NCBI RefSeq assembly: GCF_007827455.1 | Contig: NZ_VISM01000001.1 | Span: forward strand, 2,085,501 to 2,149,500 | Direction: 5' to 3' | DNA from: Lutibacter sp. Hel_I_33_5 | GTDB taxonomy: Bacteria; Bacteroidota; Bacteroidia; Flavobacteriales; Flavobacteriaceae | DNA: 64,000 nt | In this document: one piece after another, positions 1-13,173 of the stretch | How positions within the stretch are numbered: position 1 is the stretch's first letter | How the letters are laid out: the number at the start of each line of letters is the position of its first letter | Program-made: the position numbers and the translations under genes | The notes under the pieces: generated by a model | Told to the model about the DNA's origin: nothing | What the model saw: the letters and a program-made list of their open reading frames with translations, nothing else | Database searches by the model: none

Positions 1-1
1 A

Positions 2-3000
2 TTAGAAATAGAAGCAGATGGTAGTTACACATTTACACCAGAAACAAACTATAGTGGAGCAGTACCTGTTGTAAATTATACAATTAGTGATACTGGAACT
101 ACAGTACAAACTGCAAGTAGTACATTAACATTAAGTATTGTTAGTTTTGACGATACACCAGATGCAACAGATGATACAGGAACAACAAATGAAGATACAG
201 ATTTAGTTGTAGATGCTGCAAACGGATTATTGAATAATGATACAGATCCAGAAGGAGCAAGTTTATCGATTACAGAATTTAGTGTTGCAGGTGGAACATA
301 TCCAGCAGGAACAACAGTAAATTTACCAGAAGGAATGTTGACTATAAATTCTAATGGTAGTTATACATTTGATCCAGCTGATAATGTAAATGGAGCTGTA
401 CCGCAAGTAACCTATACAGTTACTGACGGAAATTTACTAGATACGGCTAATTTAGATATTACTATTACGGCAGCAAATGATGCACCAACAGTAATGCCAG
501 ATACCAACACAACTACAGAAGATACGTTATTAACAGTAGCGGTAGCAAATGGAATACTAAGTAATGATTCTGATACTGAAAATGGGCCATTAACAGTAAC
601 AAGTCTTTCTGTAAATGGAATGAATCATGTTGTTGGATCTCCAATCACTTTAACAGAAGGAGTATTAACAATAAATGCTAACGGTAGTTATTCTTTTGAT
701 CCAGCAGATAATTATGTAGGAACAGTACCACAAGTAACTTACACGGTTGCAGATGATAAAGGAACTACAAGTGCATCAACATTAGATATAAGTGTAAGTC
801 CAATTAATGACGCACCAGATGCGGTTGCAGATACAAATACAGTAACAGAAGATACTTTATTAACTGTTGATGCAGCAAACGGATTATTAAATAATGATAC
901 GGATGTAGAAAATGCAACATTGTCTGTTCAAGAATTTACAGTTGCAGGAATGACATATCCAGCAGGAACAACAGTAACCCTACCAGAAGGAGTATTGACA
1001 ATTAATGGAGATGGTAGTTATACATTTGATCCGGCAGATAATGCAAGTGGTAATGTGCCTCAAATTACATATGTAGTAACAGATGGAACTTTAACAGATT
1101 CAGCTACATTAGATTTAACAATCAATGCTATAAATGATGCACCTTCTACTAATCCAGATACAAACTCAACAGATGAAGACGTAACATTATCTGTTTTAGC
1201 AACAGATGGATTATTAAAGAATGATTCAGATACCGAAGGGACAACATTAACGGTTTCACAATTTAATGCTGGCGGAATGAATTATCCAGCAGGAACTACA
1301 GTTAATTTACCAGAAGGAGACCTTACAATTAATGCCGATGGTAGCTATACTTTTGTTCCAAAAGCAAACTTTAATGGAACAGTTCCGCAAGTAACTTATA
1401 CAGCTTCAGATGGTAGCTTATCACAAAGCAATACTTTAGATATTACTGTAAATGCTATTAATGATGCCCCAGATGCGGTTGCAGATACAAATACAGTAAC
1501 AGAAGATACCTTATTAACGGTTGATGCTGCTAATGGATTGATAAATAATGACACGGATGTAGAAAATGCAGCCTTAATGGTTGAAGAGTTTACAGTTGGA
1601 GGAATGACTTATCCAGCGGGAACAACAGTAACTTTAACAGAAGGAGTATTAACAATCAATGCAGACGGTAGTTATACGTTTGATCCAGCAGATAATACTA
1701 ATGGAACTGTACCACAAATTACATATGTTGTTACAGACGGTGTATTAACAGATTCAGCAACCTTAGATTTAACAATCAATGCAGTAAATGATGCGCCAAT
1801 AACAAATCCAGATACAAATACAGTTGTAGAAGATATGGCATTAACAGTTTTAGCTGCAGATGGATTATTAAAGAATGATTCAGATACAGAAGGGACTGCA
1901 TTAACAATTGCACAATTTAACGCAGGCGGTACGACATATCCTGTAGGAGCAACGGCTATTTTACCAGAAGGAGCATTAACCATAAATGCAGATGGTAGTT
2001 ATATTTTTACTCCAGCGGAGAACTTTAATGGTAATGTACCACAAGTTACTTATACAGCAACAGATGGTAATTTAACCCAAAGTAATACGTTAGATATTTC
2101 TGTAACACCAGTAAATGATGCACCAGTTGCAACAGATGATATTTCAACAACAGACCCAGGGGTTCCAGTAGTGGTAAATATATTACCTAATGATGTAGAT
2201 GTTGATGGAGATACGCTTACAGTAACAATTTCATCGAATCCTACAAATGGAACTGTAGTTATTAATCCTGACGGAACAATAACATATACGTCAACAGCAA
2301 GTACAATTGCACCAACAGACTCTTTTATTTATCAAATTTGTGACCCTTCAGGGGAATGTGATTTAGCAACAGTGAATCTTACGCTTTCTAAGAATTTCTT
2401 AGATCCACAAGCAAATCCAGATACAAATACAATAGATGAAGACAATACGTTAACGGTAAATGCAGCAGACGGATTAATAAAGAATGATATTGATCCAAAT
2501 AGTGGAGAAGTAATTACTGTAACTCAATTTGTTGTTAATGGGGATTCTACGGTTCATACTGCAGATGGATCTAATGTTACAATTAGTGGAGTAGGTACAA
2601 TTGCAATTAATGCAGATGGAAGTTATGTATTTACACCAAATCAAAATTATAACGGAATAGTTCCTGTAATTCAGTATACAATAACTGATGATAGTGGAAT
2701 GACCCAAACAGATTCGAGTACGTTAAGCATTACTGTAAATGGTATTAATGATGCACCAGATGCACAAGATGATTCAGTAACAACAAATGAAGATACACCT
2801 ATAAATGTTACTGATGCAGCACAAGGATTATTAAAGAATGATTCAGACATAGAGAATGCAGCCATAAGTATTACAGAGTTTACTGCAAACGGAACTACAT
2901 ATCCAGCAGGAACAACTGCAACACTTCCAGAAGGAATGTTAACCATAAATTCTGATGGAACCTATTCATTTGTTCCAAATACAAATTATAATGGAACCGT

Positions 3001-6000
3001 TCCTGCAGTTACGTATACACTTACAGATGGGGCTGAAACAGACACAGCTACATTAACAATTAATGTTGCAGCATCTAATGATGCTCCAATGCTAGTAGCA
3101 GATACTAATACCACACCAGAAGACACTGCTTTAAATGTGTTAACTGCTCAAGGATTATTATCGAATGATACGGATACAGATAGTTCATTAACAGTTACTC
3201 AATTTTTAGTTGCTGGTGATACAACGCCACATACGGCAGATGGATCTAATGTAACTATTACAGGAATTGGAATTATTGCAATAAATACAGATGGTAGTTA
3301 TACATTTACACCAGATGCTAATGTAATTGGCACAGTTCCACAAATTACTTATACAGCAACAGATGGACAAACTCCAGTAACGTCAACATTAGATATCACT
3401 ATTTCACCAATTAATGATAAGCCAGATGCACAAAATGATACGGCAACTACTAATGAAGATACACCTATAAATGTTACAGATGCAGCACAAGGATTATTAA
3501 TGAATGATTCAGATGTTGAGAATGCAACCATAAGTATTACAGAGTTTACAGCTAATGGAGCAACGCACCCAGCAGGAACAACTGTTACACTTCCAGAAGG
3601 TGCATTAACCATTAATTCTGATGGAACCTATTCATTTGTTCCAGTAGCAGATTACAACGGAACAGTTCCAGCAGTAGTATACACACTTACAGATGGATCA
3701 GAAACAGATACAGCGTCATTAATTATAGAAGTGACCGCTGTAAATGATATGCCAATGTTAGAAGTAGATACTAATACAACGTTAGAAGATACAACGCTAA
3801 GTGTATTAGCGGCAAACGGATTATTATCTAATGATACAGATACAGAAGGAGAGTCATTAACTATTTCACAATTTGTTGTAGGAACGATGACATATCCAGC
3901 AGGAGGAACAGCAAATCTTACAGAAGGTAATTTAACCATCAACTCAGATGGTAGTTATATCTTTGTTCCAAATACAAACGTTACAGGTACTGTTCCTCAA
4001 GTAACTTATACAGCTACAGACGGTACAACACCACAAACGTCAACATTAGATATAACTATTACACCAGTAAATGATTCGCCAATTACGGTAGCAGATACAG
4101 CTTCTGTTGCAGAAGGTTCTAATGTTGAGGTTACTGCTGCAAATGGTTTATTAGCAAATGATTCAGACCCAGAAGGTATTGCACTTTCTGTAACAGAGTT
4201 TACGGTTGGTGGAATGACATATCCAGCAGGAACAACTGTAACTTTACCAGAAGGAGAATTAACTATAAATTCTGATGGTAGTTACACATTTGTACCAGAC
4301 CCAACATTTAGTGGTTCAGTTCCACAAGTAACTTATACAGCAACAGATGGAGTATTAACAGATAGTAATACATTAGATATTACAATTACTCCAGTAAATG
4401 ACACACCAGTTGCAGTAGATGATTTAACAGGAACAAATCCAGGAGTACCAGTTACAATTAATGTATTAGCAAATGATACCGATGAAGACGGAGATACATT
4501 AAATGTTTCAGGAATTTCTACCCAACCAACAAATGGAACGGTATTAATAAATCCAGATGGAACAATAACCTATACACCAAATGCAGGATTTATTACAGGT
4601 TCAGATACATTCGAATATCAAGTTTGTGATACAAAAAGTGCTTGTGATACGGCTACGGTAACTGTAACAGTTCCGTTAGGACCATTACCACCAAATGCAA
4701 ATCCTGATACGAATACAATTGCAGAAGACATGACATTAACTGTTGCTGCAACTGCAGGATTATTAATTAATGATACAGATCCAAATACAGATCCATTAAC
4801 AGTAACTCAGTTTAGTGTTGCAGGCATGAGTTATATGGCTGGAGATACTGCTACTTTTGCAGAAGGAACACTAAAAGTTAATGCAGATGGTAGTTATACA
4901 TTTACACCAGCAGCAAACTTTAGTGGAAGTATTCCTGAAGTTACCTATACAATTTCAGATGGAACAGGATTCTCAAATTCATCAACATTAAACATTAATG
5001 TTACAGATGAAAATGATGCGCCAATAACAAATCCAGATACAAATAGCACAAACGAAGATGTTAATTTAATCGTGAATGCTATGAATGGATTATTGGCAAA
5101 TGATTCTGATACTGAAGGAGCAAACTTAACGGTAACCGATTTTACCATTGATGGAAATAATTATCCATCTGGAACAACAGTTACATTAACAGAAGGAGTA
5201 TTAACTATTAATTCAGATGGTAGTTATGTATTTAATCCAGCTGAAAACTTCAACGGAAATATACCAGAAGTTACGTATACATCATCAGATGGAGCAATTA
5301 CAAATACAAATACATTAAACATTGCAGTTAACCCTGCAAACGATGCACCAACTGCAACACCAGATTCAATAACAACACCAGAAGAGCAAACATTAACAGT
5401 AACTGCTACAGAAGGATTGTTAAAGAATGATAGTGATATTGATGGAGACAACATTGCAGTAACAGAATTTACTGTAGGTGGAATGACACAACCAGTTGGA
5501 ACAACGGTAACATTGCCAGAAGGAACAATCACAATTAATTCTGATGGTAGCTATACATTTGTACCAGCAGATAATTTCTCTGGCGCTGTGCCACAAATCA
5601 CCTATGTAATAAGTGATGGAACGTTAATAGCTTCTAGTACATTAGATATATTAGTTGATTCTGTAAATGACGCACCAGAAACACAGCCAGATACCAATAC
5701 AACATTAGAAGATGTAGACTTATTAGTATTTGGAACAAACGGATTATTAGCAAATGATGCTGACCCAGAAGGTGTGAATTTAACATTAACTAAGTTTACT
5801 GTTGGTGGAATGACTTATCCAGCAGGAACGAAAGCTACCATTCCAGAAGGAGAAATTACTATTAATGCAGACGGAAGTTATTTATTTAGTCCAGCAGAAA
5901 ACTTCAACGGAAACGTACAACAAATAACATATGTTGCTTCCGACGGAGTATTAGAAGCTGTAAATACATTAGACATTTCTGTTACACCAGTAAATGATGC

Positions 6001-9000
6001 GCCAGATGCAATGGACGATTTAGGAACAACAAATCCTGGTGTGCCAGTTACAATATCAATTTTACCAAATGATGTTGAACCAGATGGAGAAGCATTAACA
6101 GTAACCATTACTATGAATCCACCAAATGGAACAGTACTAGTAAATGGAGATGGAACAGTAACTTATACACCAAATGCAGGATTTATAACTGGAGATGATA
6201 CGTTTGTTTATCAAGTATGTGATGCAGCTGGATTATGTGATACTGCAACGGTAACAGTAAAAGTACCAGAAACAGATTTACCACCAACAGCAAATCCGAA
6301 TACAAACGCTACAGACGAACCAACAACGTTAACAGTAGCAGCTGCAGATGGGTTATTAACCAATGATACTGATCCAAATGGAAATAACACCATAACGGTA
6401 ACAAGTTTCCAAATTGATGGAATAACAACTACTTATCCAGCAGATGGAAGTGCAGTAACAATTCCAAATGTTGGTACTATTGCGTTAAATGCAGACGGTA
6501 GTTATGAGTTTGTTCCAAATGGAACATTTAACGGATCAGTTCCTCAGATTACGTATACGGTTACAGACAATAAAGGACTTACAGATACAAGTACGTTAGA
6601 CTTAGTTGTTAATCCAGTAAATGATGCACCAACTGCAAATTCAGAAACTGTAGATACTTTAGAGGATACACCAATAAATGTTGATGCAGCAAACGGATTA
6701 TTATCGAATGATACAGATGAAGAAAACGGAACATTAACAATTACTAATTTTGAGATTGATGGCGTAGTGTATCCAGCAGGAAACACGGTACAATTAACAG
6801 AAGGAGCGTTAACCATTAATGCAGACGGTAGCTATACATTTGTACCAGCAGAAAATTACAGCGGTACAGTACCACAAGTTTCGTATACTGTAACTGATGG
6901 AACAGATACAGCTAAAACTACATTAGATATTACTGTTACACCAGTAAATGACGCACCAGTTGCAGTAAATAATACGCAAAATGGAAATATTGGAAGTCAA
7001 GTTACAATTCCTTTAGTAGCAGATAATGATACAGATATTGATGGAACTATAGATCCTACATCAATCATTTTAATTGACCCAACAGATCCAACAAATACAG
7101 GTAGTACAGGTACATCGTTGGTAATTGCTGGTCAAGGAACATATACAGTTGATGCAACAGGAAATGTAGTCTTTACACCAGAAAGTGGATTTACAGGAAA
7201 CATTGCAAGTATTAACTATACAGTAAATGATAATGACGGATTAAACTCTAATGTTGCTACCATCAGTCTATCACTTACTTTAGATTCAGACGGAGACGGC
7301 GTTCCAAATAGTTTAGATTTCGATGATGATAATGATGGAATCCCAGATTTAGTTGAACAAAATGGTAATTCAACAAGAGATACAGATGGTGATGGAATCC
7401 CAGATCATTTAGATTTAGATTCAGATGGCGATGGAATTAAAGATATTATTGAAGGAGGCGGAATAGATGCTAATAATGATGGTGTTGTTGATAATATCAA
7501 TCCTGATGGAACATTGATAAATGATTTAGATAACGATGGTTATGATGATACGTATGATTCAGATGCAGGTGGAGTAAGTTTGCCTTTAACAGATACAGAT
7601 GGTGATGGTATACCAAACTTCCAAGATGTAGATGATGATGGTGACGGAATAAATACTACCGATGAAAATGTAATTTCAAATGATGGTGATCCAACTAATG
7701 ATGATACAGATGGTGATGGTATCCCTAACTATTTAGATACAGATGATGATGGAGATGGCGTAGATACTAAAAATGAAGATGTTGTAAATAATGATGGTAA
7801 TCCAACCAATGATGATACAGACGGTGATGGTATCCCAAATTATTTAGATACCGATGATGATGGCGATGGCGTTGATACTAAAAATGAAGACGTAGTAAGT
7901 AGTGATGGTAATCCAACCAATGATGATTCAGATGGCGATGGCGTTCCAAATTATTTAGATACCGATGATGATGGCGATGGTATTTTAACATCAGAAGAAG
8001 ATGTAGTAAGTAGTGATGGTAATCCAACAAATGATGATACAGATGGTGATGGCGTTCCAAATTATTTAGATACAGATGATGACGGTGATGGTATTTTAAC
8101 ATCAGGAGAGGATGTTGTAAGTAGTGATGGTAACCCAACCAATGATGATTCAGATGGTGATGGCGTTCCAAATTACTTAGATAAAGATGATGATGGCGAT
8201 GGCGTTGATACTAAAGACGAAGATGTTGTAAGTAGTGATGGAAATCCAACCAATGATGATACAGATGGTGATGGTGTTCCAAATTATTTAGATACCGATG
8301 ATGACGGTGATGGTATTTTAACATCAGGAGAGGATGTTGTATCAAGTGACGGAAACCCAACTAATGATGATACAGATGGTGATGGCGTTCCAAATTATTT
8401 AGATACCGATGATGACGGCGACGGTATTTTAACATCAGGAGAAGATGTAGTAAGTAGTGATGGAAACCCAACCAATGATGATTCAGATGGTGATGGCGTT
8501 CCAAATTACTTAGATACCGATGATGACGGTGATGGTATTTTAACATCAGGAGAAGATGTTGTAAGTAATGATGGAAATCCAACCAATGATGATACAGACG
8601 ATGATGGCGTTCCAAACTATTTAGATACAGATGATGATGGCGATGGTATTTTAACATCAGGAGAAGATGTTGTAAGTAGTGATGGTAATCCAACCAATGA
8701 TGATACAGACGGTGATGGCGTTCCAAATTACTTAGATACCGATGATGACGGTGATGGTATTTTAACATCAGGAGAGGATGTTGTATCAAGTGACGGAAAC
8801 CCAACGAATGATGATACAGATGGTGATGGCGTTCCAAATTATTTAGATACCGATGATGACGGTGATGGTATTTTAACATCAGGAGAAGATGTAGTAAGTA
8901 GTGATGGTAATCCAACCAATGATGATTCAGATGGTGATGGCGTTCCAAATTACTTAGATACCGATGATGATGGCGATGGTATTTTAACATCAGGAGAAGA

Positions 9001-10480
9001 TGTTGTAAGTAGTGATGGTAATCCAACCAATGATGATACAGACGGTGATGGCGTTCCAAACTATTTAGATACCGATGATGATGGCGATGGTATTTTAACA
9101 TCAGGAGAAGATGTAGTAAGTAGTGATGGAAATCCAACAAACGATGATACAGATGGTGATGGCGTTCCAAACTATTTAGATACCGATGATGATGGCGACG
9201 GTGTTTTAACATCAGACGAAGATGTTGTAACAAGTGACGGTAATCCAACGAATGATGATACAGACGGAGATGGCACACCAAACTATTTAGATACAGACGA
9301 TGACGGTGATGGTATTTTAACGTCAGACGAAGATGTAGTATCAAGTGATGGAAATCCAACAAATGATGATACAGATGGAGATGGTACACCAAATTATTTA
9401 GATACTGATGATGATGGTGATGGCGTTTCAACAATAGATGAAGATGTTGATAACGATGGAAATCCAAATGATGACGATACCGATGGAGATGGTACTCCAG
9501 ATTATTTAGATACTGATGACGATGGTGATGGAATAGATACTAAAGATGAAGACTCTAATAATGATGGAAATCCAGCAAATGATGATACAGATAATGATGG
9601 TATACCAAACTATTTAGATAATGATGACACAAGTTTAGATACAGATGGCGATGGCGTTCCAGATACGATAGATATCGATGATGATAATGATGGTATTCCA
9701 GATTTAGTAGAAAATGGAGGAGATTTCACATTAGATACTGATGGTGATGGTACACCAGATCATTTGGATTTAGATTCAGATGGCGATGGTATTTTTGATT
9801 TATATGAATCAGATTCAAATGCACCAGATGTAGATGGAGATGGAGTTATTGATGGAGATGGATCGTTATTTGGAAGAAACGGATTATATGATGATATTGA
9901 AACATTTACCGATAGTGATATATTAAAGACAGACCCAATCGATACAGATGGCGATGGAGAAAGAGATTTCCAAGATGTAGATGATGATGGAGATGGTATA
10001 AATACAATTGATGAAGATGTGGTTTCTGTAGATGGTAATCCAATCAATGATGATACCGATGGTGATGGTATTCCAAATTACTTAGATATCGATGATGATA
10101 ATGATGGAGTTTCTACCGCAAGTGAATTTATGTTAGACTGTGATGAAGATGGTATTCCAGATCATATTGATGTTACACTTTGTGATTTAGTACCTAATGG
10201 ATTCTCTCCAAATGGAGATGGTGTTAACGATACTTTTATTATACCAGCTGTTGCAAAATATCCTAATTTCCAATTGAAGATTTATAACCGATGGGGTAAT
10301 ATTGTTTATGATTATGATAATAATGGTAAGTCTAAACCTACTTGGTGGGATGGTACTTCCGCAGAACGATTGACCTTTAATAGAGAGAAAGGCGTTCCAG
10401 TGGGTACTTATTATTATACTATTTATTTCAACAAGGACAATAGAAAGCCAATTTCTGGTTGGGTTTATTTAAACAGATAA
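2..10480 (+). CDS. Giant T9SS type B adhesin, cadherin-like and TSP3 repeats (5' end outside window)
   Basis: The frame is open from the left edge, so the start lies outside the window and over 3,490 residues are visible. The first two thirds are about 22 tandem repeats of roughly 95-105 residues, each with a PDTN..EDT..V start and a G(S/T)Y.F.P turn, as in cadherin-like / tandem-95 / Big_9 surface proteins. From about 7.28 kb come aspartate-rich TSP3-like calcium-binding repeats (DxDxDGxPNYLD). The end, about 10190-10480, is a gliding-motility/T9SS type B sorting domain: [13 protein letters not shown], then YNRWG, then a terminal GWVYLNR strand. It is therefore inferred to cross the outer membrane by the type IX system and sit on the surface, probably in adhesion. 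PorP/SprF follows 3 bp after the stop. Family call is firm; ligand unknown. Confidence 0.93.
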   Translation, partial: LEIEADGSYTFTPETNYSGAVPVVNYTISDTGTTVQTASSTLTLSIVSFDDTPDATDDTGTTNEDTDLVVDAANGLLNNDTDPEGASLSITEFSVAGGTYPAGTTVNLPEGMLTINSNGSYTFDPADNVNGAVPQVTYTVTDGNLLDTANLDITITAANDAPTVMPDTNTTTEDTLLTVAVANGILSNDSDTENGPLTVTSLSVNGMNHVVGSPITLTEGVLTINANGSYSFDPADNYVGTVPQVTYTVADDKGTTSASTLDISVSPINDAPDAVADTNTVTEDTLLTVDAANGLLNNDTDVENATLSVQEFTVAGMTYPAGTTVTLPEGVLTINGDGSYTFDPADNASGNVPQITYVVTDGTLTDSATLDLTINAINDAPSTNPDTNSTDEDVTLSVLATDGLLKNDSDTEGTTLTVSQFNAGGMNYPAGTTVNLPEGDLTINADGSYTFVPKANFNGTVPQVTYTASDGSLSQSNTLDITVNAINDAPDAVADTNTVTEDTLLTVDAANGLINNDTDVENAALMVEEFTVGGMTYPAGTTVTLTEGVLTINADGSYTFDPADNTNGTVPQITYVVTDGVLTDSATLDLTINAVNDAPITNPDTNTVVEDMALTVLAADGLLKNDSDTEGTALTIAQFNAGGTTYPVGATAILPEGALTINADGSYIFTPAENFNGNVPQVTYTATDGNLTQSNTLDISVTPVNDAPVATDDISTTDPGVPVVVNILPNDVDVDGDTLTVTISSNPTNGTVVINPDGTITYTSTASTIAPTDSFIYQICDPSGECDLATVNLTLSKNFLDPQANPDTNTIDEDNTLTVNAADGLIKNDIDPNSGEVITVTQFVVNGDSTVHTADGSNVTISGVGTIAINADGSYVFTPNQNYNGIVPVIQYTITDDSGMTQTDSSTLSITVNGINDAPDAQDDSVTTNEDTPINVTDAAQGLLKNDSDIENAAISITEFTANGTTYPAGTTATLPEGMLTINSDGTYSFVPNTNYNGTVPAVTYTLTDGAETDTATLTINVAASNDAPMLVADTNTTPEDTALNVLTAQGLLSNDTDTDSSLTVTQFLVAGDTTPHTADGSNVTITGIGIIAINTDGSYTFTPDANVIGTVPQITYTATDGQTPVTSTLDITISPINDKPDAQNDTATTNEDTPINVTDAAQGLLMNDSDVENATISITEFTANGATHPAGTTVTLPEGALTINSDGTYSFVPVADYNGTVPAVVYTLTDGSETDTASLIIEVTAVNDMPMLEVDTNTTLEDTTLSVLAANGLLSNDTDTEGESLTISQFVVGTMTYPAGGTANLTEGNLTINSDGSYIFVPNTNVTGTVPQVTYTATDGTTPQTSTLDITITPVNDSPITVADTASVAEGSNVEVTAANGLLANDSDPEGIALSVTEFTVGGMTYPAGTTVTLPEGELTINSDGSYTFVPDPTFSGSVPQVTYTATDGVLTDSNTLDITITPVNDTPVAVDDLTGTNPGVPVTINVLANDTDEDGDTLNVSGISTQPTNGTVLINPDGTITYTPNAGFITGSDTFEYQVCDTKSACDTATVTVTVPLGPLPPNANPDTNTIAEDMTLTVAATAGLLINDTDPNTDPLTVTQFSVAGMSYMAGDTATFAEGTLKVNADGSYTFTPAANFSGSIPEVTYTISDGTGFSNSSTLNINVTDENDAPITNPDTNSTNEDVNLIVNAMNGLLANDSDTEGANLTVTDFTIDGNNYPSGTTVTLTEGVLTINSDGSYVFNPAENFNGNIPEVTYTSSDGAITNTNTLNIAVNPANDAPTATPDSITTPEEQTLTVTATEGLLKNDSDIDGDNIAVTEFTVGGMTQPVGTTVTLPEGTITINSDGSYTFVPADNFSGAVPQITYVISDGTLIASSTLDILVDSVNDAPETQPDTNTTLEDVDLLVFGTNGLLANDADPEGVNLTLTKFTVGGMTYPAGTKATIPEGEITINADGSYLFSPAENFNGNVQQITYVASDGVLEAVNTLDISVTPVNDAPDAMDDLGTTNPGVPVTISILPNDVEPDGEALTVTITMNPPNGTVLVNGDGTVTYTPNAGFITGDDTFVYQVCDAAGLCDTATVTVKVPETDLPPTANPNTNATDEPTTLTVAAADGLLTNDTDPNGNNTITVTSFQIDGITTTYPADGSAVTIPNVGTIALNADGSYEFVPNGTFNGSVPQITYTVTDNKGLTDTSTLDLVVNPVNDAPTANSETVDTLEDTPINVDAANGLLSNDTDEENGTLTITNFEIDGVVYPAGNTVQLTEGALTINADGSYTFVPAENYSGTVPQVSYTVTDGTDTAKTTLDITVTPVNDAPVAVNNTQNGNIGSQVTIPLVADNDTDIDGTIDPTSIILIDPTDPTNTGSTGTSLVIAGQGTYTVDATGNVVFTPESGFTGNIASINYTVNDNDGLNSNVATISLSLTLDSDGDGVPNSLDFDDDNDGIPDLVEQNGNSTRDTDGDGIPDHLDLDSDGDGIKDIIEGGGIDANNDGVVDNINPDGTLINDLDNDGYDDTYDSDAGGVSLPLTDTDGDGIPNFQDVDDDGDGINTTDENVISNDGDPTNDDTDGDGIPNYLDTDDDGDGVDTKNEDVVNNDGNPTNDDTDGDGIPNYLDTDDDGDGVDTKNEDVVSSDGNPTNDDSDGDGVPNYLDTDDDGDGILTSEEDVVSSDGNPTNDDTDGDGVPNYLDTDDDGDGILTSGEDVVSSDGNPTNDDSDGDGVPNYLDKDDDGDGVDTKDEDVVSSDGNPTNDDTDGDGVPNYLDTDDDGDGILTSGEDVVSSDGNPTNDDTDGDGVPNYLDTDDDGDGILTSGEDVVSSDGNPTNDDSDGDGVPNYLDTDDDGDGILTSGEDVVSNDGNPTNDDTDDDGVPNYLDTDDDGDGILTSGEDVVSSDGNPTNDDTDGDGVPNYLDTDDDGDGILTSGEDVVSSDGNPTNDDTDGDGVPNYLDTDDDGDGILTSGEDVVSSDGNPTNDDSDGDGVPNYLDTDDDGDGILTSGEDVVSSDGNPTNDDTDGDGVPNYLDTDDDGDGILTSGEDVVSSDGNPTNDDTDGDGVPNYLDTDDDGDGVLTSDEDVVTSDGNPTNDDTDGDGTPNYLDTDDDGDGILTSDEDVVSSDGNPTNDDTDGDGTPNYLDTDDDGDGVSTIDEDVDNDGNPNDDDTDGDGTPDYLDTDDDGDGIDTKDEDSNNDGNPANDDTDNDGIPNYLDNDDTSLDTDGDGVPDTIDIDDDNDGIPDLVENGGDFTLDTDGDGTPDHLDLDSDGDGIFDLYESDSNAPDVDGDGVIDGDGSLFGRNGLYDDIETFTDSDILKTDPIDTDGDGERDFQDVDDDGDGINTIDEDVVSVDGNPINDDTDGDGIPNYLDIDDDNDGVSTASEFMLDCDEDGIPDHIDVTLCDLVPNGFSPNGDGVNDTFIIPAVAKYPNFQLKIYNRWGNIVYDYDNNGKSKPTWWDGTSAERLTFNREKGVPVGTYYYTIYFNKDNRKPISGWVYLNR
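7592..9583 (+). repeat. 18-copy tandem repeat, 111-bp unit, coding TSP3-like motifs
   Basis: Inside the adhesin gene are 18 consecutive in-frame units, 16 of 111 bp (37 residues) and the last two of 108 bp, followed by a partial unit. Each encodes D(T/S)DGDG(V/I/T)[12 protein letters not shown], then a variable stretch such as [11 protein letters not shown], then DGNPTND. The central units are nearly identical in protein and close in DNA, which suggests recent unequal crossing-over or slippage. The length is a multiple of three, so copy-number change keeps the frame. Confidence 0.95.
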
Positions 10481-10483
10481 AAT

Positions 10484-11401
10484 ATGAAATTAGAGAAGAT
10501 ATTAGTAGGGTTATTAATGCTGTTGAGCGTAAGTATTTACGCTCAGCAAGACCCACAGTACACGCATTATATGTACAATATGAATATTGTGAATCCAGCT
10601 TATGCAGGATCACAAGAAGCGATGACGGTTAACTTTTTAGGTAGAAGCCAGTGGATTGGTATCCAAGGCGCACCCCAAACAGTCGCACTAGGAATTCATG
10701 CACCTGTAGGAAAGAAGGTAGGATTAGGACTCTCTATTATAGCAGACCGACTAGGACCTGTAAGAGAACAAAGCTCGTATGCAGATTTTAGTTATACCCT
10801 GCAAGTAGGAGAGGACAAACACTTAGCCTTAGGATTAAAAGCAGGATTCTCCTTTTTAGATGTGAACTTGCCTTTTATCCAAACAACCAACCCAGGAGAT
10901 GTGGCTTTTGCCAATCGAATTAACAGAGCGCTCCCAAACTTTGGAGCAGGAGTTTTTTATTATACTGATAAGTTCTATGCAGGAGTCTCTTTACCCAATA
11001 TGTTAAAGACCCTCCATTTTGATAAGGCAGGAGGAAGTATAACAAAAGCAAGTGATGTAGCCCATTACTTTATTACCAGTGGATATGTATTTGATTTAAG
11101 TGAAACTTTAAAGTTCAAACCTTCATTTATGGTCAAGACCGCACCTGGAGCACCAACCTCGATAGACCTATCAGGAAACATACTATTGAATGATAAACTA
11201 GAATTTGGACTCTCATACCGTTTTGATGATTCTATATCAACCCTTATCAATGTACGAGCAACTAACAACCTGAGATTAGGCTATGCCTATGATCATACGG
11301 TTAGTAATTTAGGACAATTTAATTCAGGCTCCCATGAGGTGTTTTTATTATTTGATTTTTCATTTGTTAGTGATAAGATAAAATCACCAAGATTCTTTTA
11401 A
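10484..11401 (+). CDS. PorP/SprF family type IX secretion membrane protein
   Basis: 305 residues with a signal peptide (MKLEKILVGLLMLLSVSIYAQ) and the family's N-terminal signature QDPQYTHYMYN.NIVNPAYAGS. It is an outer-membrane beta-barrel of the PorP/SprF family. In flavobacteria such paralogues sit directly behind large proteins with type B sorting domains and are needed to secrete or attach that particular cargo. Here the ATG lies 3 bp after the adhesin stop and an OmpA-family gene follows after 12 bp, so the three genes form one operon-like module. A role specific to the upstream adhesin is inferred from this arrangement and the family precedent. Confidence 0.93.
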   Translation: MKLEKILVGLLMLLSVSIYAQQDPQYTHYMYNMNIVNPAYAGSQEAMTVNFLGRSQWIGIQGAPQTVALGIHAPVGKKVGLGLSIIADRLGPVREQSSYADFSYTLQVGEDKHLALGLKAGFSFLDVNLPFIQTTNPGDVAFANRINRALPNFGAGVFYYTDKFYAGVSLPNMLKTLHFDKAGGSITKASDVAHYFITSGYVFDLSETLKFKPSFMVKTAPGAPTSIDLSGNILLNDKLEFGLSYRFDDSISTLINVRATNNLRLGYAYDHTVSNLGQFNSGSHEVFLLFDFSFVSDKIKSPRFF

Positions 11402-11413
11402 AAACGATAGGCC

Positions 11414-13054
11414 ATGAAAACATATGTACACAATATTAAAAAGACAATAAAACAAAGTATCATCGTAGCATTAGTACTGCTACTGGGTACTACACAAATA
11501 AACGCACAAGAAACTACTTATAGCGTTTATAGCGTAGAAGGCATCAACACAGAAGGAGCAGACTTTAGTCCGATGTATTATAAAGACAATGTAGTTTTTG
11601 CTTCAGAAAGACCAGACAAACGTACGGTAAGACACCGTTGGGGAAAAGACAAGAGAACCTTTTTAGACCTATACATAGCCAAAGTAGAAGATTCAACGAA
11701 CTTAGTTAAAGAGATAGACTACTTCTCAATCGATAAGTTAAACACGACCTATCATGAATCTAATGCCGTGTTTACAAACGATCATCAAACAATATATTTT
11801 ACACGCAATAATTATTATAAGAAACGCTATAAAACCGATAAAAAAGGAATCAACAAACTAAAACTCTACAAAGCAACAAGAAACGAAGACGATACAGCTT
11901 GGAAAGATTTAGAAGAACTCCCTTTTAACAGTGATGAATTCTCCACAGGACATCCAGCATTAAGTGCAGATAATAAAACACTGTATTTTACCTCAGATAG
12001 AGAAGGCGGCTTTGGAAAGACGGATATCTACAAGGTTAAAATAAATGAAGATGGAAGCTATGGAGAAGTAATGAACCTAGGACAAGATATCAACACAACA
12101 GGAAAAGAGATGTTTCCGTTTGTAACCAAAGACAACAAATTGTATTTCTCATCAGACGGAAGAAAAGGTTTAGGAGGCTTAGATATATATAAGTACAACC
12201 TAAATAGTAAAGATAAAGCAACAAGTTTAGGAACATCAATAAATAGTAGTGCAGATGACTTTGGAATTATCATCAATGAAACTCAAAATCCAAGAAGAGG
12301 GTATTTCTCATCGAACAGAGCAGGAGGATTAGGGGATGATGATATTTATGGTTTTACAGAGCAGAGGAAAGAAGAAATAAAGATTATCAAACCCTGTGAA
12401 CAAAGTGTAACAGGGTATGTAAGAGACAAACAATTAAATATTCCACTAGCCAATGCTAAGGTGATTATAAAACAAACAAAAGACAGTAAAACAATAGCAA
12501 CAATTATGACAGACTTACATGGAAAGTTTAGTTATAAACTACCCTGTAATAATAATTACACCGCTATTGCATCAAAAGAATATTATAAGCCAGATCAAGA
12601 TACTTTTAATACTACAGACAAGGCAGAGTTAGCATTAGACCTAAACTTTGATTTAGGCTTAGTAGATGGGTTGACATATAATGATAGAAATGAGATGATT
12701 ATCAATATAAAACCAATTTATTTTGCAACGAATAAGTCAACAATCAGACCAGATGCCGCAAGAGAATTGGATTATATTGTAAGGATTATGAATCAATACC
12801 CAAAGATGATCATCAAAGCAGCATCGCATACAGATTCAAGAGGAAGAGATTCTTACAATGAAGCTTTATCAAAAAGAAGAGCAGAGTCAACGATGAACTA
12901 CATCACAAGAAAAGGAATTAGTTCAAACAGAATCACAGCACAGGGATATGGGGAAACTCAATTGACCAATGGATGTACAAACGGCGTACGATGTTCTAAA
13001 GGAGAACATCAATTAAACAGAAGAACTGAGTTTATTATTATGATAGAAAAGTAA
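11414..13054 (+). CDS. OmpA-family protein with PD40 repeats
   Basis: 546 residues. Domains in order: an N-terminal hydrophobic export segment ending in NAQ (about residues 16-31); PD40/WD40-like beta-propeller strands (about 45-310; YFTSDREGGFGKTDIY and YFSSNRAGGLGDDDIYGF are typical); a carboxypeptidase-regulatory-like beta domain (about 330-410, SVTGYVRDK..IPLANAKV); and a C-terminal OmpA peptidoglycan-binding domain (about 435-545, with the ASHTDSRG...N..LS.RRA core). The same architecture follows PorP/SprF in many T9SS loci, where it is thought to tie the machinery to peptidoglycan. It is the last gene of the adhesin-PorP/SprF-OmpA set and is followed by a strong terminator. Confidence 0.92.
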   Translation: MKTYVHNIKKTIKQSIIVALVLLLGTTQINAQETTYSVYSVEGINTEGADFSPMYYKDNVVFASERPDKRTVRHRWGKDKRTFLDLYIAKVEDSTNLVKEIDYFSIDKLNTTYHESNAVFTNDHQTIYFTRNNYYKKRYKTDKKGINKLKLYKATRNEDDTAWKDLEELPFNSDEFSTGHPALSADNKTLYFTSDREGGFGKTDIYKVKINEDGSYGEVMNLGQDINTTGKEMFPFVTKDNKLYFSSDGRKGLGGLDIYKYNLNSKDKATSLGTSINSSADDFGIIINETQNPRRGYFSSNRAGGLGDDDIYGFTEQRKEEIKIIKPCEQSVTGYVRDKQLNIPLANAKVIIKQTKDSKTIATIMTDLHGKFSYKLPCNNNYTAIASKEYYKPDQDTFNTTDKAELALDLNFDLGLVDGLTYNDRNEMIINIKPIYFATNKSTIRPDAARELDYIVRIMNQYPKMIIKAASHTDSRGRDSYNEALSKRRAESTMNYITRKGISSNRITAQGYGETQLTNGCTNGVRCSKGEHQLNRRTEFIIMIEK

Positions 13055-13086
13055 TAATATAAATTTATTAAAAAATAATAGTTAAA

Positions 13087-13117
13087 ACATCTCTTAATCA
13101 TAAGAGATGTTTTTTTA
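13087..13117 (+). terminator. Rho-independent terminator after the adhesin operon
   Basis: Perfect 10-bp stem (ACATCTCTTA / TAAGAGATGT) with loop ATCA, followed by a run of seven T. It lies 32 bp after the OmpA-family stop and separates this module from ileS. Confidence 0.9.
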
Positions 13118-13173
13118 TACCAAAAAACCAAGAAAATACGTAATTTCGCAAATCGATTATAGAGAAGGACGAA

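Noticed and set aside
1672..6816. Several minus-strand frames of 60-100 residues opposite the adhesin's cadherin-like part
   Set aside because: All mirror the repeat units (MVNAPSG-type starts recurring at unit spacing); shadow frames of a strongly biased sequence.
8361..9467. Long minus-strand frame of 368 residues opposite the adhesin, rich in His, Leu and Tyr ([19 protein letters not shown])
   Set aside because: It is the mirror of the 111-bp TSP3 repeat; its repeated pattern follows from the sense codons and has no start context of its own.
7592..9583. Regular direct repeats that might be taken for a CRISPR array
   Set aside because: Repeats are contiguous, coding and in frame, without unique spacers, and no cas genes are present.
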